Positions 22,331 to 34,739 are shown, counted from the stretch's first letter. The stretch is DNA of 64,000 bases from Protonemura montana (GCA_947568835.1 OX387612.1:5766001-5830000); one strand, 5' to 3'. Made by a program: numbers and translations. Notes: a model not told the origin generated them from the sequence alone.

Positions 22331-23791
22331 TCAACGTTTACCTAACGCTTTAGTCGATGTTATATGTTCTTCTAACAAACTAAGGCACTCAAAATTCAAG
22401 AACAAGATGTTGGTTAACTTTTTGCCAAAAAACTCGTTCAGTTCTTCCAAGCGAGCTTTCCATTCCGAAAGCATACTTCGCTCTGCAATATCCGCATCGT
22501 CTTCCACTGCATTGCCTTTCCAGAGAGCACACATGTTCAGCGGTTTCGATGTTTTAGTCTTTCGAAGAGGTGGACATTTTATTTTTCTTCTTACGTACAA
22601 AAACAGCAACTCCTTGAGAAGTTTGTATAGGATGAATAACGAATCCTCCTCAACCATATCCAATGAGAACATCTCGAAGTGGTCTTCACCCACACTGTTT
22701 ATTTTACTACAAATACTTTCCTTCATTGTAGATATCTGACGGAGGGCCCAACTGACGCTATCTTTGCAAATGTAAGGACTCGCGGAAAGTTCTCGAATCA
22801 CTGTGCACCGTAGGCTACAACATTTGTTGTCGACAACTGAAGGTATCGCTTCAATAAGCGACTTGACAAAAGTTGAACATGTGTCGCGAAAACTGTTTCT
22901 CTCGTCGATTTTACTAACACAATCGACTAGATTGATAAGAGACTTCACAGACGTCTCTAATGTTGAACCTGATCGCCAACAGTCTTCGTCGAAGGTTTTT
23001 GAGTCGATAATTCTGGTCAATGAATGCAAAACCACCTGTACAGATTTAGTCAATATCAAATCAGTTTTGTGTTTTCTTATCACTTGGTTCACATCACTAG
23101 AGAGCACATACGAGTTCTGAGAAGTATGTTGTGCTTGTTCCAAGCTTGTATATCCAGAATCTTGAGATTGACAAGTCAACCTTTGTTGACACATTTCTGG
23201 TGAGCTGAGAGAGAACTTTGCAAACAAAGATTGAAAACAATCAGTAGGATCAGTGTCTTTGGAGCACAATAAGCCCCTGTAGGTATCGAGCGATAATTTT
23301 TCTTTGCATTTGTCATTTCGTCTCTTGCTATTTTCCCTCACGTTTTTCGAGACGAGCGATAAAAAAGCCTGAAACTTTCCCAAAGGAATGCAATCTTTTG
23401 AATTAGTGGCATTTTTTATGTGAACGAGTGCTTCAATGAATCTAAGGTTTGGCTCAACTTTTCTAGCATCTTCATTAGTATTCTCATCAATGTGTTCTTC
23501 GTCATTCAGCTGGCCATTGTTTTGATGACTCTCCGATTGGGTATCCATTGGAAGCTGGATGTTAATCTCAGAAATGCTTAATAAATCATTTATGAGGGTT
23601 TCCTTCTCAGTTTCAAAAATTGCTTCCTTGGACTTTATGTTTGAAAAAAATACCCTTTTTAAATGTAAAGCGTAGTCTTTGGATGTGGCGAATTCAGGAG
23701 GCTTACATTTAATCACGTGAATAGCCGCAGCGATTGTAATCTGCAGTGTATCTGGGTAACAAAATATTTGATTTACAAACTCATAAAACAT
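22331..23791 (-). CDS. MEI4: MEI4-like meiotic double-strand-break protein
   Basis: Single-exon frame of 486 aa. MEI4 acts with REC114 and IHO1 on meiotic chromosome axes to promote SPO11 double-strand breaks. The N-terminus (TLQITIAAAIHVIKCKPPEF, then KDYALHLKRVF) follows the vertebrate MEI4 start as I recall it (LALALAIIRSKP ... REYTEHLA). Further collinear similarities are FIEALVHIKNATNSKDCIPL with the human FLQYLLELKNLTESGNL segment, CWRSGSTLETSVKSLINLV with the RFWTEAVGTLASLI segment, a FILYKLLKELLFLY helix, and a C-terminal helical ending LEELNEFFGKKL. It is about 100 aa longer than human MEI4 because of a Ser/Asp-rich insertion. The start at 23791 is the first ATG before the conserved helix; lack of introns is unusual against the neighbours. 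A tissue profile cannot be read from the sequence. Confidence 0.75.
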   Translation of the reverse strand: MFYEFVNQIFCYPDTLQITIAAAIHVIKCKPPEFATSKDYALHLKRVFFSNIKSKEAIFETEKETLINDLLSISEINIQLPMDTQSESHQNNGQLNDEEHIDENTNEDARKVEPNLRFIEALVHIKNATNSKDCIPLGKFQAFLSLVSKNVRENSKRRNDKCKEKLSLDTYRGLLCSKDTDPTDCFQSLFAKFSLSSPEMCQQRLTCQSQDSGYTSLEQAQHTSQNSYVLSSDVNQVIRKHKTDLILTKSVQVVLHSLTRIIDSKTFDEDCWRSGSTLETSVKSLINLVDCVSKIDERNSFRDTCSTFVKSLIEAIPSVVDNKCCSLRCTVIRELSASPYICKDSVSWALRQISTMKESICSKINSVGEDHFEMFSLDMVEEDSLFILYKLLKELLFLYVRRKIKCPPLRKTKTSKPLNMCALWKGNAVEDDADIAERSMLSEWKARLEELNEFFGKKLTNILFLNFECLSLLEEHITSTKALGKR

Positions 23792-24136
23792 TTCATCAAA
23801 GTAGTTAGGATTTCAATACATTTTAAACTTAATTATTATTATATGAGCTTTTGTCTCGACAAGTTATTTACATGTAAGTAGAAAAGTATATACATACAGT
23901 AATTCTGCATACAGCAATTGTTTGTCCAGTCCATTTTAGCCGAAAGACTTTTTGAAGACTCCTCCTGTGATTATTTTTGACATTTGGTTTTCCAACTCTT
24001 CGCGGACTCAAACAAAAAAAACGAGTCAAATAAAAACCTCTAGATGGCGTAAAGTTTAGTTGCTGTTTTGGATCGAAATTCACTCCTTTGTCGGCAACTA
24101 CAGCCGATTTCGTTAATTATCAATAATTTTATAAAT
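23792..24136. promoter_or_regulatory. Bidirectional promoter region MEI4-like / TIMM13
   Basis: A 345-bp divergent spacer between the MEI4-like start codon (-) and the TIMM13 start codon (+). It must hold both 5' UTRs and any shared promoter. No clear TATA box was found. A minus-strand frame at 23868-24083 lies here and looks fortuitous. Confidence 0.5.
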
Positions 24137-24526
24137 ATGGAAGCAGCACTAACTGGACAGTTAACAGGCAACCAAAAGGATGAGTTAATGGACCAGGTCA
24201 AACAACAAATAGCCGTCGCAAACGCACAGGAATTACTAACGGTAAGTTGGAAGATGTCGTTTTTAGGTTATGTAACACATGGCCAAAATCTAGCTCATAG
24301 AATAAGGAATTCCTGTTCATTTCCCATACCCAGAAACTGACTCTTCATTTTTTTTCAGAAAATGACAGAGAAATGCTTCAAGAAATGTGTTGGCAAACCT
24401 GGAACATCGTTAGACAGCACAGAACAGAAATGTGTCGCAATGTGTATGGACCGATACATGGATTCTTGGAATCTAGTCTCGAAAGCGTACAGTAATCGAT
24501 TGCAACGTGAACGACATGCAATGTAG
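24137..24526 (+). CDS. TIMM13: Mitochondrial import inner membrane translocase subunit Tim13
   Basis: Two exons, 24137-24241 and 24359-24526, join at phase 0 to give 90 aa. Tim13 pairs with Tim8 as a hexameric intermembrane-space chaperone that hands hydrophobic precursors to the TIM22 pathway. The twin CX3C motifs are present (CFKKC and CVAMC, eleven residues between them), with the family-specific [15 protein letters not shown] helix before and [20 protein letters not shown] after. Length matches the family (about 95 aa). The first exon would end in ELLT. An in-frame read-through of the intron is possible but would lose the Cys motifs. Confidence 0.97.
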
Positions 24527-25080
24527 ATCAACATTCTTTATGGCTGTAGTGAGACGATAGAAGTAACTTTGGACAAACGTCATCGACTTTTTTCTCATTT
24601 TGAAGATAATTGCATCATTATTACTAGCGTATACTATGTATGCACACCGCTATGTATTCTGGGTACAGGCCAACCTTGTTGCATTTGCATTTAAATGTAT
24701 CCCGATTATGATGAGTTCAGTCGTTACTACTATATTATTGTAAACATCAGACTTAGAAGAAATGAAACCAAACTTTAATTCTGGCAATTGATATTTATTA
24801 ACAGTATCGGAGAGTTTTAAGAGATGTTGTAAATTGCTACTGCAAAATGTCGGTGAGCCACTCGTTTTAAGTGTAGTCAATTGTATAAGGCACACTCTCG
24901 ACTGGCCTTTTGACGGTTCAATCAAGGGGAATAATTAACAGTTATATAAAAATATCTGAGAGATGTCGTCAGTAAAATTGAGTGTGTAGACCATTAAAGA
25001 GATGAACTATTGAAATATTGATAAAAATAATTTTCACACATAAGGTACAACGCGCTCCTCTATCTTCAACTCCTCTATCT

Positions 25081-26740
25081 TCAAAGATCTTCCACATAAT
25101 CAGCAACATTTGAGAGATTGGATGTGGTTATTGCTGTATCCACCGTCACATTGTCATCCTGCTGTAATTTAAAGAAAATTGTTTGTCAACTTTTTTGCAT
25201 CTAGTTGGAAATAGTTAGTTAGATTTAGAAATAGACAAATAGAATTATTCTTGAGTGAAGAGGTGGAAAATTTGCTCACAGCAGACTTTTCGTCGATGGA
25301 TTCGTCTCCAACTGATGCTACCTCTTCGATTTCGCTGCGATTTGATTTTGAGGACTCTTCTCTAGGGCTCTCGCTTGCTGACGATTGGAAATCTTCATCG
25401 TAGTTTTCCAGGGAATCTAAACCAAATCATGAAATAAATAATGAACATTACCTATATAATGAAAGTAATCATTGGCAATTTATGAATATTATCAATAATA
25501 AATAAACTGTAAATGACAATTTTCATTAATAATTATGATTCGATAGGATGGTAAGTATTGTTAGTAAGCAATTGTGTGCAGTTGCTTTTACTGTCGTTTT
25601 ATGAGAGGGCATGAGCTACAAGTAGATACCGGAAAACAAAAGTATTGAACTAATTCGATGCAATTAGGACGATCTTTGTGTGTAAAGCAGCTATCTTGTA
25701 GTCTTTTTTTTTCTTGTAGGAAACTTACCTAGACCAAGATTTAGCAGGTCAGATTCCAGTTTGTTTAAGTCTTGTCCTTTTTCCTGCTTTCCTGATGCTT
25801 TGGACAAATTTGCTCCTGTTAAGGGTGGTAAAGAACCAAGGAGGGATCCTGAACTTGGCAGTGTATTCAGAGGATGAGAATCAGATAAGCTTATGGCACC
25901 ATTAGTGAAAGCTGTTTTCTTGTGGACTTCATTTGGCATGGCTTCGTTTGCTGTTGTAACTTTCGTGTTCACGTTCGATGATTGATGGTCAATGGAACTT
26001 GAATGAAACTTGTCTTGTGAAATAAAATCCTGTTGAATAAGTTGCACTATATGGCCGAGTAATGGACCTTTCCTTCCATTGACATTGCTTAGTTTGAGGT
26101 CTCTAAGTATTTGATTTCGATCGAGGTAGTTGTAATCTTTTCCATAGTTTGTTTCAGGATCGAACACAGCTAGGGTGTTTTCGAGCTCGTAAAATTCTAA
26201 CAGCTCTCGGATCAGCGATAGAACCAATGATCCTTCACTTGATGATACGTAGTCTTTTAATGGTTGATTTATTAGTGGACATTTCTGGAAATGAAACAAG
26301 CAAAATTGTTATAGCACATAATGTCGCTAAAATATATAATAAAATATTGTAGATTCATATTGCAGCTGCGATGGAATCAAAGACATCGAATTGAATTTGA
26401 AGTGCAGGTCTGCGATCGTTACAAATTGACGGTTCTAATTTCAAGAAAGGAGTTGATAAAACTAAGTGTACTCACTGATAATTCTTGGTCTTCCAGAGTT
26501 AAAAATACACTGGCTCTAAGCTGGGCCTAAAATAAATAAACGTTAAATATGTTAGCGCATTTTTAGGTTAGTGAATTGATGGACCGGAGAGTATGCAATA
26601 CATTCTTTTAAATAATCAAATTAGTGGAAATACAGGCGTGAATTCTATCTCACCCTAATTTTCGGTAGAACACCATTCTTTTCTAGTGTTTGTGCTACCA
26701 ATTCGCGCAATTCAACGTCTTGACTCTCATCTCCTGACAT
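25081..26740 (-). CDS. CEP43: Centrosomal protein 43 (FGFR1OP/FOP)
   Basis: Five exons: 26740-26654, 26526-26476, 26284-25729, 25416-25280 and 25161-25081, with phases 0,0,1,0; 303 aa against about 399 in human. FOP is a centriolar/centrosomal protein needed for microtubule anchoring and cilium assembly. It has the N-terminal FOP helices (VELRELVAQTLEKNGVLPKI, AQLRASVFLTLEDQE), a LisH dimerisation motif (SLVLSLIRELLEFYELENTL, then AVFDPETNY) and PLLGHIVQLIQQ. A Ser/Asp-rich middle is followed by an acidic C-terminus ending DYVEDL. Exon 3 carries most of the protein. The start is the first ATG, four residues before the conserved ELRELV motif region. The gene lies tail to tail with TIMM13. Confidence 0.95.
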
Positions 26741-28103
26741 GTTCAAACGGAATCAGCTTGATGTATTTTATTTGTTGATTTTTTCAGTTAGGTATGTGGA
26801 GTTGGAGAGGGGCGGTTTGAGGGGTTGGAGAAATGAATATTAAAATACTTTTAAGGCGGGCCGTTCAATCAATGAGGACAGGCACTGCGATTAAATTAAC
26901 GCATTAAGAATAAAATATTTTTTTAAATATCACACAATAATCAATAACCATCTAATTAATTACGTGTATTTGCGGTAACATTCATTATAGGATTATAGGT
27001 ATGTACAACTGTCCTTACATTTTGAAGTCCCAGATCACAGCAATTGGCCTGAATTGACATTTTATTTTGAAGCAATGAAATGCACTCAAGTTATTTGGTG
27101 ACTTGTGCTGCTAAAATTCGTTTACAAAATACAGTGTTCAGTGTTCACTCAGTAGCTTAAAACAGCAAAAATCATAATATGAAATCAAACATTGCATTTG
27201 CAGTTTGTTTTTCAAGTTGAAAAATCTAAAAATCAGAGACATCATTTTAAACATGGGGTTACATTGCAAAAAACAACATATCCTTCCACACTCACAGTAG
27301 GAATCTTTCTCACTATGGTTTGAGTAGTTGAAAACAATCTAAACAAATTAAGAATATTTACTCTTAGCAATCACAATCAGAAAGCAGTAATAAAAGGGCA
27401 TAAAATAAAGTGTTGTAACTTATAAATAATCCATGAGGAACATAAACATCTTACAAATTTCTATAAAAACATCTAAAATTTCACAAGATAAAAAATAAAC
27501 CCAAAAATCTAAAAAGAAACCTGCCAACCTAAACTAGAATTGTAGCTCAGGCATTCGGTCTCTCTTCTTGTTCAGCCAACAATCGCAAAAGCGATCAAGC
27601 TTGTCAGTGCAAAACACGAGTAAGCGAACAACTAGCAAACAACTGTCGAAATTAATGAAGTGCAAAAACGGAGGAATTGCCATTCTAGTTGGGAAAATCT
27701 CATCTATAAGGAGAGAAATTCAGTCAACTTTTAAGTCACATACATCGTGCAGAACAATAAATCCTGAATTTACAATGATATTGAGCCGAAACTTAAAAAA
27801 CCTTAAAACGAAAGGAAACGAATAAGGTCATTAGTCTATTAGACAGACTTCGTACGTAGTTAAACGTTACTTCCACTTCCAGTATCATCTTAACATTCAC
27901 TCTAAGAGAGATCCTATAAATATCTTTTACAGTAAGGCCATCTATCTCTCTTTCTTTAGAGCGATGCTCAGTAAAACCAAATAAAATCAACAAAATACCA
28001 AGTAGAACACTAAGAATTTGACACGAAAAGCTTAACAAATATAAGTTTCCTGCGTTGGTCTCAGCGACTCCCTCATGACTACTTCGGGCCGTTGCTCCGG
28101 CGC
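26741..28103. other. Intergenic region CEP43 promoter / ENPP 3' flank
   Basis: AT-rich spacer between two minus-strand genes. It should hold the ENPP 3' UTR and the CEP43 promoter. Frames at 27568-27825 (+) and 27793-28038 (-) show no recognisable protein and are not called. No repeat family was recognised. Confidence 0.5.
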
Positions 28104-31100
28104 TTACACTATTTCGGACCGTTGTTCTCCTGTACCCGGGTCAAGTAGCGGGTTGTCTTCCGGCTTGGCGCCCGTAGGATCCGAATCGGCGGCTTCGTTG
28201 CGTCTGCAAGCATTACAGGATAGGGGAACACAGTTAGATTGAGGTAAGCGAATTCATGTTTTAGTGAAGAAGAAAAGAGAGAGCTCTACTTTCCACACAA
28301 GCGTTGCTTGGTGCACTTGTCGAGAATTTTAACATCTGTGCAAATAGCCCTTATCATCTGTCACGTCCACTTTACCAGTGACAATAGCTACTTGCCAAAA
28401 CCTTTCAGTGTGTATATTATAATCTATGTAAGTTCAAACGCCAAAACGTTAAAATTCTAGACAAGAGCACCGTGCGGCGCCATTTTTCATCTCCAGTCCA
28501 GTAGGTAGCGCTCCCTCTCTCTTTCCTTTTTCACCACAACATTATTCAGCATCTTGGCACCCTATTCTCAATAAGCAAATTTAAGTAATATATCACATTT
28601 AAACAACAATGGTAGGAATGCCAAAAGGCTGGCAAATGTGATGGGAAGGAAGAAAGAAGAAACGAAACATATCGAAATTGAAAAATATGGTTGCGAACTT
28701 GCGACAGCCGCAGAGAGTTGAGCTATGTTTCGGGTGCATTTCATTCTACACGTAGTTCTATGGCAACCAGATTTTTAAACCGCGGTAAGTTGCATTACAT
28801 TTCTGCTACATTCACCCAAATATTTACCACGTTCCAGAGAAAATCACCGACTGAATAGTCTACATATCGGAAACACTTTACGATGTTGTAGTGGGGGTTT
28901 GACGACATACTGTTTTGACACAGGTCCCTGTGGCCTGTATTTTTACTGGTAATTCTTATCATGAAAAATACTACATATAATTTAATTTTGGTAATTTTGG
29001 GAAAGGTTTTGGAACCCTCGACTACGAGGTCCGCTACTCCTACGTGCAAGCCAAATGATCAGCACTGGCATACACGGTAAAAATGTTGCAACATGCTAAA
29101 CAAACTCTCCTTCGCATAATACGAAGAATCATAAATGATTTTCGGGATTAGCTTTGTAACAAATCACCGCCAACCAATTACAAACCAATTGCATCAATTG
29201 TCTAACGTCACGTTTTGATTTACTTACAGGATTTTGTTTATTTCCATATCCAATGTGGCCAAACTATGAAGGTCAATTACAAAGCATTAAAAAATAAATA
29301 TCACAGGCAAGAAGGGGAAAGGGGGTGGGGGCAAGAAGGTATCTTAGGTACTTTTAAGCTCTTTTTTAGAAGGTACCTAGTGTAGAACAGTTGAGCATTG
29401 TCTGTGTTATTTAACGTGTACACTTAACGACTTGGAGTGGAGGAATTTCGTACACTCCCTGATTAGAGATGACTGATGGATGAGGTATTTGGAAATCCAG
29501 ATTATTAGATTTATTTTGTAAAACCAGTAGAAAAAGGTAAGAGTGTAAAAAATCGAGTAAATGGGCTGACGAAGAGTAAAGAAGAAACGACAATTTACCG
29601 AAGTTAAAATAACCTCTTCCCTAAGAAACCAGTTCGTCTGGAGCAAACTAATCACGGATAAAATTAACCTAAAAGAACAAAACAAAAGCCAAATCTTTTT
29701 ATCCGTCTTTTTCTTTGAAAATGGGCCAAATTAAAACTATTATATTGCATTTCTTTCCCTTACAACTCATCAACAACTAGTTACATACAAATAGTACACA
29801 ATAGTGTATAAATTATCTTAAGCTGATTTTTATGTTAATTCTTTGACTAAGTGCCAGATTTCCAGTGACAAGTTAAGTTTTTAACAGACTGTTTGGAAAC
29901 AAACTACTCTGACTGGCTGTTGACAACGAATAACAAATGAAAGGTCTATTGATCGTTTGATATGCCACTTAAAAATCTGTCCTCTATCACAAAAATATGA
30001 TATTGACAGCAATATGTCTTATTAAACCATCTCCAGGATTTGCCCGATTTAGGTTTCACCCCCGTTTCATTTCCCAACTCCCATCAGACCCCAATCCCCT
30101 GTCGGAGAATATTCTGAACTAGCATTATCGCAGAGAAAAGTCTTGTTATTCCCATTTGTTGCCTGCAAAGGTAAGTAGATTCCCGTCGTTTTTGCTTGGT
30201 TCAACGCATGCATATTATCAAACATTTCATCAATCAGAATGACATAATTTGGAATGTCAGATATAAAAATAGAGCTACCGTAATGTTAGCGCTAAACGAG
30301 AGATTCTTAAATAAAAGATACTGTAAATAAAGTTAAAAAAAAACAGCATGAAACAGATTTTCGACATTTAGATTACGTTTTGATTTTTTGGTGGCACTTT
30401 AAGTACATAACAAATCGTTAACTTGTTAACTATTTCCTTGCCTTCTTTTTGCGTTTTATTAAAAAAGTATTTTTTAGTCCTTTTTAGGACCGCAAGTCAA
30501 TCTCAACACAGCAAGTCTGTTACTCACCACATCATTCACTCACGGCTCTGAACAACTTCGCAAAACCAAACGAGAAGATGACAAAACATGATGTCACTAA
30601 AGTTGTACACTGAGAGCACTCAAAGTGCCCCAACCTTTATGGGCATTGGAATGGGAGGACAAAGTTGGATATTCCTAACATTCCTAACATTGCATTCAGG
30701 ACTCTCTAATTTTTTATTTATTTGAAAGTAATCAACCCTTATAAACAACAGCAATGAAACTGCGTTGTCAAAAAGAAAAAATTCCAAAACCTAAGTGAAG
30801 TTAAACTTTGTTTTTTTAACTTTTTAGCATGTACCAGTTACTTTTTGGAGGGCAAAGTAGATCTTTCACCCAAGTAAAGGTAGATGCTACAAAAAGTTAC
30901 GCAGTCAAACCCGGTTAGGATTTTTTTTCAACTAGAGTCCAGGTCAGATTACGTCAGACTCAAAATCATAATAATCTAGCAGCTTTTTTCCCATCGCTAA
31001 CTCAACTCAGGGCAAAGAAATCAGTGAGACAGGTTTTCGGGATTTAGGCAGGGTGGAAGTAAAACAGTCTATTGCGGCTAGATAATTACCGTGGCCTCTT

Positions 31101-34094
31101 GAGATCTGCACGACGCATCAGGTAAGCGATGACAAGTCCAATCACGATAATCAAGCCGACAAAAAGGCAGATGAAGATCACTGTAACCAGCCAAAGAACA
31201 AAATTAGAAAGCTTTACGCTTGCAAGTTCAATTGCAAATGTACTATAAGATATTTAAGTAATACCCCTTAAGGGGATCTCTTATCCCACCCTGCAATAAC
31301 TGGAATATGTTTGACCGGATAGCTCAGTTGGTAGAGCACCCGACCAGCAATTGGGAGGTCCTGGGTGCGTAACCCTATTCGGTTGCAAATTTTTCCAGTC
31401 TAGCCTCATTTCCATTTAAGAGATAGTTGCTTTTTAGTACAAAATATAAAGGCTGTAAATCAGAATCTTTGAAGAGACAAAGCCAACTTCTCGGAAACGT
31501 AAAATCTCAGCAAGTGCACCTCGTGACTCCCTTCTTTATCTTCGGAAAGTTGAGCTCCCTCTCCCTTCCCTTCTTCACCACAGCACTATTCAATTGTATA
31601 CCTTAAAAGTGCAAAAATCTCACAATAACTTACAAAAATCTTAAAATAGAATTATTTTAACTGTTAAAAAGGGGTTAAAAGTTTTAACTAACATTGTTGA
31701 CAACAGTTAAATGTTAAGCTTGACAAAAAATTCTTGTCAAAAGGATATAATATCTGTTAAAGCTTTATCTGTAGTCGCCTTTCTCTCATGTTTGTTTTCT
31801 AAGCTTTATCTGTAGTCTGATCCTTGCCTGCAGTCTGCGACATTGGTTCTTCAGCGGGCACCACGAACCCGCTGACCACCTCCATCGTGCCGTTGGTCTC
31901 GTGCTTTGGTGTCAGCCGCAGCAGCTCGGCAAACAGCAGGTAGAGGTCGACAGTGTGGAACGGCAGCGACTTGTGGTCAGCGAGGAATTGAGGTCCGAAC
32001 GCGAAGAAGAACGGCCACATCTTTGGGTCGGCGTTGTCGTAACCGTGGACTCCCCAGGTAGCGTTATCCACTGGGAAAATCAGTCCTCATTTCGAATATC
32101 ATCGGCGCAGAAGTTAAAATTATTTGTCATCATATTTCGTTAGGTTTGTTTTCAGTGAGAGGGAGAGGAAAGCTAGACCCCTTGGTAAGGCCACTTTCTT
32201 CTTCCCCTTTGACACACTACACACCAATAGTTTGGTTAATTAAGGTCTTTTATATCCTAAAAGCTGTTTTGTAATGCTATTAGTACGATTTGCCGCATAT
32301 CCTGGGTTGAAATTGCCCAGGTACTTGAAACCTTGCAAGACAGAGATCTACACAAGTCTTACGGCATTCATTTTACCGAAATAATGCTAACATTACACAC
32401 TCAGTGTGGTTTACACATTGGTTACCACTTTGTAGATGAGTAGAAGGGACTGTCACCATTGATGTCTGATTACAGCTAAGTTTGTTGTCGGTACACCAAT
32501 TGTGTATTGTAAAATCAGTATAATTGAAGCTGAAATTTAAATAATTTCTTTAGCAACCAAGCCTACCTGAGAATCCTGGGATGTCCCACTTTAGCAAGTC
32601 CTGAAAGCCACAGCCTTCGTTGGCAACGACGAGGATCGGAGGAATTCTAAAGTTGTCGCGGTAATGCCAGCGCTCGGGGATCTCGTCCTTGCGGTAGACG
32701 CTGAATCGGCGGTTTTTTTTTGACTCGTCCTTTAGCTTGTTGTAAATTTCTGTGATGTCGCTCTTGCCTGTGAAAAATGCAGAAATTGTGTCTTTAGGTG
32801 AGAGGTTAGAGAAAAGGTAGAGAAAACCAAAAATCTAAACAAAAATAAGACACAATCTGACAGAAGAATACATTAAAACTGCTAAGAGGTGGAGAAATTT
32901 CTGTCATCATACAGGCTGATTGATGAAAATCTACCTGCGTCTGCTGTTTCCGGCCAGATGTGATAGACAGGCGATGTTCCGATGATGTTAAACGGTTTCT
33001 TCACAGTATTTCCCACATCGACGACTGTGGATTTGTTTACGGAGGTCATTCCGTGATCGCTCAACAGAATCACGTTGATGTCAGTGAGTTTCTTTGAATT
33101 CATCTGATCGACGATATACTTGACAGTGTTGTCAACACGTTTTATCTGCTCCAGAACCTGATTTCAGACAAAAATTTTACTGTCAATAATCTTTTATCTA
33201 ATTTTACTAACTGCTTAATTATTAGATAATATATGATAATATATAAGCATTGGGTTTGCACGTTTTGAGAAATAAAAAAATTAATAGTTTTGGGTTATTA
33301 GGCAGATAGATATTTCCTAATTTCCTAATGATTGATGATTTAAGATTATAATTTGATGATGATTGAAGAATATAATTTTGTGTAATTGTAATTATGTAAT
33401 TGGCTTCTGAGCTATGAATAAACAATTATTATTATTATTATTATTATTATATAGTAATTTCATGGTGTTTCTCTCAATATTTATCTTCGTAACAACTCAC
33501 CTGCTCAGATTCTGGTCCATATCTATGTGATAGATAGTCGGGTTGTTCAAAATAAACCATTACAAGATTGGCTGGGGTTTTGGAATCAGTAAACCAGGCG
33601 AGGGCAGTATCCACACGTTTTTCCCATGTTTGGTTGCGATCATAACGAACGTTGAATGTGTTCGATATGTTTTGGTAAGGCACGTTTCCTCCGGGCCACA
33701 TAACTGTACCACTGTGGCATTCTTCATCTTCCATTTGATTCAATGTCCAAATAGGTAAGATTTCCTTGCTAGTATTCCACATCTCATTAAACTCAAGTTT
33801 CCTCCCAAGGTTTGGATCGTACACCTCATTCAATAGGACACCATGTACTTCTGGGAAAACTCCCGTTGCTATCGAATGATGATTTGGAAATGTTTTTGTA
33901 GGGAACACATTTTTCATGTGTTCAGCATAAGTTCCCTTTGTTCGAAGATCCATCATGTGCGGAGTAACATTCTTGAGAAAGTAATCGTGTCGAAAACCAT
34001 CAAAGGAGACTACGAGAAGCGATGGTCGGTGACACTTTCCACTAACCAATGAGCATATGGCCAAAAAAGCTACAAGAGTTATTTGTTTCTTCAT
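28104..34094 (-). CDS. Ectonucleotide pyrophosphatase/phosphodiesterase, ENPP4/5-like
   Basis: Six exons: 34094-33501, 33157-32935, 32767-32567, 32070-31828, 31180-31090 and 28203-28104; 483 aa, phases 0,1,1,1,2. It is a type I membrane ectoenzyme cleaving nucleotide or related phosphodiester bonds with two zinc ions. A signal peptide ([18 protein letters not shown]) is followed by the catalytic motifs: [11 protein letters not shown] (metal Asp), [15 protein letters not shown] (nucleophile Thr), [22 protein letters not shown] and VHGYDNADP (metal His). A membrane helix ([20 protein letters not shown]) is followed by a cytoplasmic tail ending SEIV. Exon 4 ends at a GC donor (GCAG|gcaagg), supported by phase agreement. 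Reading through exon 4 or exon 5 would give shorter C-termini. An in-frame ATG at 34106 would add four residues. ENPP4 versus ENPP5 cannot be settled here. Confidence 0.92.
28445..28575. mobile_element. Family C MITE-like fragment
   Basis: 'cgccaaaacgttaaaattct' through 'gcgctccctctctctttcct' to 'cagcatcttggcaccctatt', sharing its right end with 39816-40070. It lies in the ENPP intron between exons 5 and 6, which otherwise (28204-31089) holds no recognised feature. Confidence 0.6.
31305..31400 (+). mobile_element. tRNA-like SINE head
   Basis: 'gaccggatagctcagttggt agagcacccgac' has a tRNA A box, and 'aattgggaggtcctgggtgc gtaaccctattcggttgca' has a degenerate B box and acceptor-like 3' end. 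The mismatched stems argue against a functional tRNA. Intronic in ENPP. Confidence 0.65.
31465..31605. mobile_element. Family C MITE-like fragment
   Basis: 'ctcggaaacgtaaaatctca gcaagtgcacctcgtg' then 'gagctccctctcccttccct tcttcaccacagcac', the family C body without its outer end. Intronic in ENPP between exons 4 and 5. Confidence 0.55.
33424..33451. repeat. (ATT)n microsatellite
   Basis: About nine ATT/TTA triplets (attattattatta...) in the first ENPP intron, in an AT-rich stretch. Confidence 0.95.
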
Positions 34095-34739
34095 TTTGTC
34101 TTCCATCAGTTTAGAGCAATAACTTGTGATTGTATATCCATGAGCGATTGTTTGCAAACTTGCTGAAAGCAATACCGAAAAACGCGACTGAAGTGAGGTT
34201 AATATCACGACTTCAATTCTGAAACTCGTGACAAATAAATCAGAACGCACGGCAATGAGCCGGATTTTGCAGATAACACAAGAATGTGAATGGCCTTTAT
34301 TGTTTCTTACACTAAATTATCACATACTGACCTATGGACTCGATAAAACCGAAATATAATCGCGTGTTCCTACCAATGCCCACGCGACGCCAAAGGATTA
34401 GTGATCACTCAGCACTTAATACTCACTGGGAACTACAAGAGAAACATGACGTGGGGATTGGTGTGGTAATTCTGTATCCGAGTCTTTAAACCCCCACGAT
34501 TCAATCAATTATTTTATGATAGTAGCTATTAAAAGAAATGGTAGGAAGCAAAAAACTCACATAATTTGCAGCCTTACTATGACTTTCTGACATTTATGCA
34601 ATTCAATTCTATTGTGTTTTTATTTCCATTTCTTTAAATACAGACAAAAAAAGAACACTCTTGGTACATGGTAAATGTAAATGAGCATGGAAACAAGTCA
34701 AATTTATTAGGTCTTATAATTCTAGATAATAGCTAAACA

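Noticed and set aside
27568-28038. Two overlapping frames between CEP43 and ENPP
   Set aside because: Neither shows a domain, a splice context or good codon use.
31312-31395. Possible tRNA gene
   Set aside because: A and B boxes are recognisable but stems are mismatched, and the 3' part continues into sequence shared with another repeat copy. It was called a SINE head.
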